Source of the DNA: Gibbula magus
Taxonomy: Eukaryota > Mollusca > Gastropoda > Trochida > Trochidae
DNA length: 64,000 nucleotides
Direction: 5' to 3'
Assembly (NCBI GenBank): GCA_936450465.1
Contig: OW388294.1
Location: 682,001 to 746,000, forward strand
Each line of letters begins with the position of its first letter. Position 1 is the first letter of the stretch. Positions 58,701 to 64,000 of the stretch are shown here, piece after piece. The notes under the pieces were generated by a model. The model was not told where the DNA came from and did no database searches. It saw only the letters and a list, made by a program, of their open reading frames with translations. A program made the translations under genes and the position numbers.

Positions 58701-59844
58701 ATATAAATAAAGCACAAACCCTCTTAAATATGTGTTTCTATTCCAAATAGTCAATAATCTCACCCCTACACTCTATCTCAACAGAAATGAGTGACATTTT
58801 CTATGTCCAATGTTTTCTGAGGCTAAAAAATTATACTTATCTGCCCTTACTTTTGTTAAAACCTAGAAAAAAAAGACCTGAGGCGTGGGTTTGAAACTGA
58901 TGCGGGCGGAAACCAGAAACAAATTCTCTTTTTTTTGGGCCTTATGCAACGGTAGTCTTTCATTAGCAAAACTTGTTGCCTTATAAACATTATACGTAAA
59001 TGAATAGAAATTATTTTTAAAAGGCAAGACTTTATGAGGTTTTTTTATCCCACCGTCCGTCTGTCCGTTCGTAATCATTTCGTTTCCGGAGCAGAACTCG
59101 AAAACCATTCATGATATCTTTCTGAAACTTTGCATGTGTATTACCCACCAACTGAAGTGGTGCCTTTTGATATTTTCAGATTTCTGAAAATTTTATTTTT
59201 TTTCGTTTCCATAGAAACATGTTGAAGTTGGACTTTGTTCAGAGACAGGTTCATTTCCGGAGCACAGCTCCAAAACCGTTCATCATATCTTCCTGAAACT
59301 TTGCATGTGTATTACCCACTAACTGAAGTGGTGCCTTTTGATATTTTCAGATTTCTGAATTTTTTTTTTTTTTTTCGTTTCCATAGAAACATGTTGAAGT
59401 TGGACTTTGTTCAGAGACAGGTTCGTTTCCGGAGCACAGCTCCAAAACCGTTCATCATATCTTCCTGAAACTTTGCATGTGTATTACCCACTGACTGATG
59501 TGGTGCCTTTTGATATTATCCGATTTTTTCTGAAAAATATATTTTTTTCTGTTTCAATTTTCAATAGAAACATGAGAGGGATGTTGGTTGTTGTTGATTT
59601 TGACTGACTCTAAAACCCATAACATTCCTGAAACTCTGTAATACCCACTAACTGAAGTACGGTAGTAGATACACAAGTATCTGTAAAAGATGTGTTTTAC
59701 AAATTTTGTGGAACCGGTGGGATATGTCATCTTCTGATGACTCTTGTTTGCATTCCGCCACAATCTCAAAATGTGCCTATTATTAAATGTTTGTTTTCTC
59801 TAAATTTTCAGGTGAAGAGGAAAACAAGATCGAGTCGGAAGTAA
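35980..59844 (+). CDS. PDS5: Sister chromatid cohesion protein PDS5 homologue
   Basis: PDS5 binds the kleisin part of cohesin in the nucleus and, with WAPL, sororin and acetyltransferases, controls cohesin release and cohesion. Thirty-four coding exons join in phase to 1472 residues; vertebrate PDS5A/B are about 1340-1450. The N-terminus has [28 protein letters not shown] matches the conserved segment with the APEAP-type element. LPQLEFKLK and [11 protein letters not shown] follow within the HEAT repeats, then PVLPAKLF near the end of the ordered part. The C-terminus (from about residue 1115) is acidic, basic and Ser-rich, with an AT-hook-like SVGRPMK, and ends KRKTRSSRK. The ATG at 35980 was chosen by homology; an out-of-frame ATG lies 13 bp upstream in the same exon. 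Confidence 0.97.
36630..36660 (+). repeat. LINE-like (GAATT) tail remnant
   Basis: AATAAAAACGAATTGAATTGAA resembles the 3' tail of the retrotransposon at 16155, but nothing upstream is recognisable as coding. Confidence 0.35.
40995..41195 (+). repeat. C-rich low-complexity tract in a PDS5 intron
   Basis: This is a run of CCCCA/ACATCCC/ATACCCC-type imperfect repeats upstream of the acceptor at 41231-41232. The stop-free frame in it is compositional. Confidence 0.7.
44032..59844 (+). CDS. PDS5: PDS5 coding exons 17-34
   Basis: Exon positions are 44032-44122, 44300-44369, 44834-44957, 45141-45296, 45536-45604, 45998-46134, 46550-46673, 49218-49422, 49854-49968, 50432-50564, 50920-51042, 51619-51675, 51884-52041, 53831-54301, 54883-55014, 56991-57134, 58276-58417 and 59812-59844. 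The first twelve complete the HEAT-repeat body. The last six encode the disordered C-terminal tail, and this is where introns carry composite mobile elements. For the exon ending at 58417, the alternative donor at 58415 would break the frame. Confidence 0.92.
46672..48900 (+). repeat. Diverged tandem duplication split by an insertion
   Basis: A segment starting near 46672 (ACATGATTAACATCTTGC) is repeated from about 46902 (CATAATTAACATCTTGC). The second copy is interrupted by 1.8 kb and resumes near 48760. CTGTATTGTC, then GAAAAGAAA, then CTGCAAATGAGGGTT there match the first copy at 46808-46890. All lie in one PDS5 intron. Confidence 0.65.
46979..48755 (-). mobile_element. DNA-transposon-like insertion containing a decayed antisense LINE
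   Basis: The insertion is bounded by GGGGCGTAGCTAGG at the left and GGTAGCTACGCCC at the right, imperfect inverted repeats of a type common in invertebrate non-autonomous DNA transposons. Inside, the minus strand gives broken LINE-like segments: [18 protein letters not shown] around 48340-48260, and a C-terminal FEATVQNWI around 47420. Frameshifts and stops interrupt them. A LINE inserted into a DNA transposon is the simplest reading. No clean target duplication was found. Confidence 0.55.
51370..51560 (-). repeat. Possible tRNA-derived SINE
   Basis: On the minus strand GGGGTTCAATTCC matches a polymerase III B box, with tRNA-like sequence upstream. The A box is weak and the ends are not defined. 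It is in a PDS5 intron. Confidence 0.3.
52446..53235 (+). mobile_element. Composite element A (pearl/Helentron-like)
   Basis: The left end is ATCCCCCGCCGCGA. The right end is GCGGCGGGGGAT followed by a hairpin (GTCAC-CTTA-GTGAC) and ACTTGTT. Between them about four diverged tandem monomers of about 166 bp each carry TGACCTTGA and TCAAGGTCA in inverted order. After the left end comes a GTCCGTCCGTACGTAC stretch. There is no coding capacity. A tandem core with subterminal inverted repeats and a 3' hairpin fits pearl/HINE-type elements; the class is inferred. Confidence 0.7.
53393..53830 (+). repeat. 73-bp minisatellite, exactly six units, built on a splice acceptor
   Basis: Six units of exactly 73 bp end in CTTCCAG or a close variant at 53465, 53538, 53611, 53684, 53757 and 53830. 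The last is the real acceptor of the PDS5 exon that starts at 53831 with GAAAGAAGAC. Each unit starts GAAGGACATTATTTAG or similar, so the first bases of the exon are also represented. Confidence 0.96.
55181..56449 (+). mobile_element. Composite element B, same family as A
   Basis: The left end is TTGTCCCCCGCCGCCG. The right end is GCGGCGGGGGACATG, then a GTCAC-GTTT-GTGAC hairpin and TTACTTGTT. Seven monomers of about 140-160 bp share GCGATATCT, CTTGGTACCAGTCTTCATCT and the TGACCTTGAC...TCAAGGTCA pair. Later monomers are more diverged. It sits in a different PDS5 intron from element A and is oriented the same way. Confidence 0.72.
57775..58265 (+). repeat. Degenerate CA/CT-rich repeat before the PDS5 exon at 58276
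   Basis: Imperfect units built from ACACCTATTCC and CATAACACC run up to within 10 bp of the acceptor. Unit length varies from about 24 to 32 bp. Its stop-free frame is compositional. Confidence 0.85.
59047..59749 (+). mobile_element. Composite element C, same plan but different core
   Basis: The left end is TATCCCACCGTCCGTCTGTC. The right end is CCGGTGGGATA followed by a GTCAT-CTTCT-GATGAC hairpin and TCTTGTT. The core is three tandem monomers of about 173 bp starting at 59079, 59251 and 59425 (TTTCCGGAGCA), with poly-T tracts. It ends about 60 bp before the last PDS5 exon. Confidence 0.65.
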
Positions 59845-60960
59845 TGCTTCTATGGTTGCATCAGGAAAAAGTGGAAATACAGAATTCACTTGAATTTTTA
59901 TGTATCACATCAGTGTCAATTCATCATGAAAACATTTCATTCTAGCAATAATCATGTTAGTACTGTGATGGTTAGGTAATCATGAAGACTATCTCCTCGA
60001 AGCAGTTTTGCAGGTAATAATTAAATATGATAGGTGTTCTTCTTTCAAGTGGAAAAACATGATGATAATACTTGTTTCATGTACATTTGATAATTTGCAC
60101 GTTCTGTGCCAAAAAGTTCAATGTTTGTACAGTTGAAAGAACTTTTATGAATTTAGTTCCAGTTGTTATCTTCGGAGTGGTTATTTCAACACAAATTTGA
60201 TTAATAACCTCAAAGTTTTCTGTGCATACAATGCAAAATGTTCTGTGAAACATTAAGAGTTCTTTGATAAACAAGGAGGTGTGAGAAAAGTAGTGTGAAG
60301 AAAATCAATTTTACTGACAAAAGTTGTCAAGATTTACTTACCATTACCATAGGAATATATATTTTTTAAACCTGATCCATTTGTATGATGATGATTGACA
60401 ATGCAAGAGTTGTGAGAAAAGCAGAGAAAAGTAAATCTATTGTACTGACAAAAGTTAACTTACCTTAGGAAGATTTTATTGATGATTGACAATGTGTCAC
60501 TGTTGCTTTAAACATCTGTTACTATATATATATATAAAAAGTATGCAAAAGAAAAATCACCTGTGAATTATTTTAAAGATTTAAGAGCAAGCATTTTGGG
60601 GGGGAAATCCTAATGTTGATATACATTGCTCTATTGTTTACTTTTACATCGATTCTCTTAAGTGTTCCTGTATAACTGTAAAATAAGAGATGAGATCTAT
60701 TTTCTGTTCTCTAAATGTTCCTGTATAACTGAGATGGAGGGAGAATCAATCTGTGTACAAAGACGAGAGAACGAGGGGCTAGGGGTTTGAGTTGTTACTT
60801 ACTGTTAACCTTGGCTCAGACTCTCGAAGCTTGCTTAGTGCTAAGATAGGCTTAGATAGTTACATAGGACAATCTTAGCTCTGAAAAAGCTTCTTAAATC
60901 TGAGCCCCGTTGTTTACCCATTGTCGCTATCACTGTAAATAAACCATTATTTTATATTGC
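59845..60960 (+). other. PDS5 3' untranslated region
   Basis: The region runs from the TAA at 59842-59844 to a likely poly(A) signal, AATAAA at 60938-60943. It contains an imperfect duplication of about 130 bp (near 60285-60400 and 60407-60510). I see no further coding exon. Confidence 0.6.
60938..60943 (+). terminator. Likely PDS5 poly(A) signal AATAAA
   Basis: A canonical hexamer about 1.1 kb after the stop codon, followed by a T-rich stretch. Use is inferred. Confidence 0.45.
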
Positions 60961-63900
60961 GAGCGGCGAGAGACGCTTCCTTCACGGTTGTATATTCCGG
61001 GAACAGTCTGTTGTATCAGAATTCCACTTGTTTAGTTCAATCTGGTGAGAAATCTCAACAGAAACTAATTAAACGGGTCTGGCTTGCACAAACCTCCTTT
61101 GAATTAGTGTTAGGACGATTTGAAAGCTTTGAAGCTTTGATTTTAGAAATAGATTCTAATGTCAAGCATTGAAAACTAATGAAAAGTGATTATTTTTAAC
61201 TAAGCTCTCATTCCTCTGTTCGAGTAGAAGAGTAGAGACAAAGAAGAATTGTACAAAATAATGATACATTTTTTCAGCAATAAATGTAATCTAATTAACA
61301 GAGGTTTTGGTCTTAAGGGTCTTTGGGTAGCTAGTGAACTAAATCTGATAGAAAAGTACTTCCTTATGGGGGGTTTGTGCATAGAGGCCTTTGTTGAAAG
61401 TGTACATTGTTTTGTTGCCTGGTGACTCGCAGGTGAAAGGTATGAGAAATAGAGTGCAGGTGAATTGAACGTGCATCTAGCATTCCCTCCTTGCAAGAGA
61501 TGCAGAAATAGTCTCAGATCATTAAAAACAAATTAGCTTTGAACATAAAACTCTTGACATTAAGAAATGAGCTGAACATACTTCATAAAACTGAAGTCTA
61601 CATCAGAAGTGTTCCCAGCTCTCTTAGCGCTATGATAGTGGTGAGCTCTCTTAGTGCTATGATAGTGGTGGATCAACTGCAGTTTATGGTACCTACAGTA
61701 TCTTATGCTAAGAATGCTTTGAAAAGCTGATTCAGGCCTCCATGTTTCGAAACCGCTTTAGTAACAGCAAGTGACAGATTTATATATATAACGTAGGACT
61801 ATCCTACCACTACAATTAACAAAAACATGAGATATATTTTGTAGTCCATTACGACCTGTTCTTTGTGCAAGAGGGTTTGCCCTGGAGCCTGCCTTCCTAA
61901 TCTTCTTAGCAGTGAGTTAAGCTCATACATGGACACTTAGCTAAGAGAGATTTGGAAAGCTGGAGCCATGAATGGTGTAGCTTCAATTAAGCCATCTTCA
62001 TTTTCCTTTGTTTCTTATCTCCACAATGGCCTAGCTTCAGATGTTGGCATGAACAATACTTATAATTACTATTTAAACAGAACACTGGATGTAAAGACAT
62101 GGTCGATGATCAACTTCTTGATGGCGTGTTCGTCATGATACTTGTCATTATTTAATTTATAACTTCTTTATGCTTTTCTATCTTAGTTGAAATTTTCCAA
62201 TCAAAATTATTCTTTGTTTTCTTGAATTTATTCTTCAAGAAATGCCTTTCGAACTTTTCCATTTACTTTAAATATTCAGGTTTAGGTATATTTACACACA
62301 CAAATTTGTTATTTGACTCCGAAAGAACATTTGAGGCAGTCAGGATATGAACTTCCCAACGCGAGGCATAACTCCTACCAGTCTCCATCACTGACTGGTT
62401 TAAACCTTGTGGTATTTCCCACCATTTCCGTGCTAAGATAGTGGGTCGCTGCACCTTAAATGCATAGTAGTCTCCAATTTCCTAGCACACAAACCTTAAG
62501 GAAATGCGGCAAGGCTTAAATCGGCCAGTGATGGAGACTGGCAAGAGTTCTGCCTTGCGTTATGAAGTTGTCAGGATATAAGAAACCAAAGAGAAAATGG
62601 ATGGTCTTGCCTGTTAGAACCATTGAGTTGGGTATGTGTTACTGGCGTCATGGCCGGTGGTTGTGAAAGGGTCTTTGTGGTCACCCACCTTATTTTGAGA
62701 AATGTAAATGTGAAAATTGAAATAAATTGTGTTCTTTATTTGTTCTGTTGGTCTCTTGGTGTTTTTATTTACAAGTTTGACAAGAATAGTCTGAAATGTA
62801 GGGGGATTTCAATTTTGGTCAACAATTTCATATTTTCATTTGTGTCCACGGTCATTATATAGACATTGGTATACAATTTCCAAAAGCATGCATTTTCGCT
62901 AATTTATTGGGACGGGTTACCGGCTTCGGAACAAGAGTTCCGGGTTATGAATCCAGCCAGGGGCACGGCAACTTTATCTGCAGTAAAGAGCTGTTCTATA
63001 TGCAGTAAGGTTTGGGTGCAATGCTACACTCAATTTCACCCATGGGTGATGAAAAAATAAGCGGCCGGCATTTATTAGAGGAAATACGGTAAGTGAAAGC
63101 GGTGTTAACGTTTCAGGCGTGTATGTCTACAAATGTATCGATGTTCTAAACAACATGCTGGTGAACTAGTGTGAAGCGACCCTCCTCCACCAGTCCAAGG
63201 TTGGGAGACGAAATGCTCGCAAGGATGAGTTTATCTACAGTCTTTCCATATGGCGGCATGCGATTTTGTTCCCCAAGGAGTCGACATTTGTAAAGGGCAT
63301 CTTTCAAAATAGACCCACAAAGCAATATAAAACAAAGGGGCATGTATTGTCGAACACAAGCTGCTAGGAAGCACATGAAGTCTAGGATCTAGTCCCGTTT
63401 GCTATAGAAAAAGTTTGATCGTGAACTGTTTGTTTCTAGTTGCTTGTTTTCAACAATGTATGTCCGTGGTAGGAATAGCCCTTCGACGTCGTGCAGCACA
63501 TCCGAGCCCGCAGTGAGAGATATATATATATATCCACATATGGATGCGAGATTGCAACTAATTTCACCTGTGTCACTTTCCAATAGTCGAGATTCATTCT
63601 TGTGAAAAGAGAAGTCGCACAGAAACATAGGCAACCTAAGATGGCTACTGACGTGTAAGATTGTGCACGTGCCATCTGGAGTTGTACCCTCGACAGTTAC
63701 ACTATATCTACTCGAGCCGAACTGACGGAAGGACGTACAGGGACATTAGTCGGTATTAGGCGATAATCAATTCGTCGATCCGCTTAGATCCCAGATTAAT
63801 TTCACTTGGGTCCCTAGACCAACAGTGCGTGTTCTCACGTGTTGACCAATATAATGCTGCTAATGACTTGATCATTTCAAAACTTACATAACTGATCAAG

Positions 63901-64000
63901 AACCTTTCCTCTCGCGCGGAAGATTGGTGTGTACAAACAACGACCCCTTCAAACAGTAGGTAAACATTGCCACATGCAGAATGAAGAACTGTTTCATGGA
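60961..64000. other. Sequence downstream of PDS5, no gene seen
   Basis: Open frames here are short and resemble nothing I recognise. Contents are a 27-bp direct duplication at 61618-61678 (AGCTCTCTTAGYGCTATGAT), the inverted repeat at 62334-62585, a short (AT)n tract near 63520, and ordinary AT-rich sequence. Confidence 0.6.
62334..62585. repeat. Large imperfect inverted repeat (foldback), arms of about 95 bp
   Basis: The left arm at about 62334-62430 and the right arm at about 62488-62585 are inverted copies. The shared core CCAGTCTCCATCACTG appears on the plus strand in the left arm and as its complement in the right. A loop of about 57 bp separates them. It could be a foldback MITE or a hairpin RNA locus. 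No target duplication was identified. Confidence 0.8.

Noticed and set aside
61200..63675. Several open frames of 60-98 codons after PDS5
   Set aside because: Short, in AT-rich sequence, with no recognisable domains and no splice-consistent neighbours.

Overview
The window is animal nuclear DNA: AT-rich, intron-dense, with GT-AG introns and about one sixth of its length in tandem minisatellites. It is most likely from a mollusc. The three genes are conserved animal genes. The dispersed repeats also fit a mollusc: a recurring AAAGGGAGATAACTC motif, and mobile elements with an internal tandem core of the kind called pearl or Helentron-like in bivalves. The species cannot be named from the sequence.

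Three genes account for all convincing coding sequence. (1) MED16, a Mediator tail subunit, lies on the + strand. Its last seven exons are at 703-7272 and its N-terminal exons lie before the window. (2) N4BP2, with an N-terminal CUE domain, a P-loop polynucleotide-kinase-like domain, DUF1771 and a C-terminal Smr domain, lies on the - strand. Sixteen coding exons run from 34085 down to 14745 and predict 2447 residues. (3) PDS5, the cohesin-associated HEAT-repeat protein, lies on the + strand. A 5'UTR exon ends near 34850, and 34 coding exons from 35980 to 59844 predict 1472 residues. I placed each exon by hand from homology, splice signals and phase. Every exon joins in phase and each coding total divides by three.

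MED16 and N4BP2 converge on a 7.5-kb interval (7273-14744) holding both 3' ends, an AT-rich unique stretch and a 3-kb array of about 71 units of 42-43 bp. N4BP2 and PDS5 diverge from a shared upstream interval (34086-34850) with CCAAT boxes and a perfect E2F-type site. The last 3 kb (60970-64000) shows no gene.

The most unusual signal is where some arrays sit. Two MED16 introns begin with arrays whose unit is a copy of that intron's own 5' splice junction: 25 short CAG|GT units at 796-1324, and 33 exact 51-bp units at 3250-4932 that contain about 30 bp of exon plus the donor. One PDS5 intron ends with six exact 73-bp units that each repeat its own 3' splice junction (53393-53830). A fully homogenised 39-bp array also sits in frame inside N4BP2 coding sequence. 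PDS5 introns carry three related composite elements. Two of them hold 11 inverted pairs related to TCAAGGTCA, the extended half-site of NR5A/ERR-type nuclear receptors.
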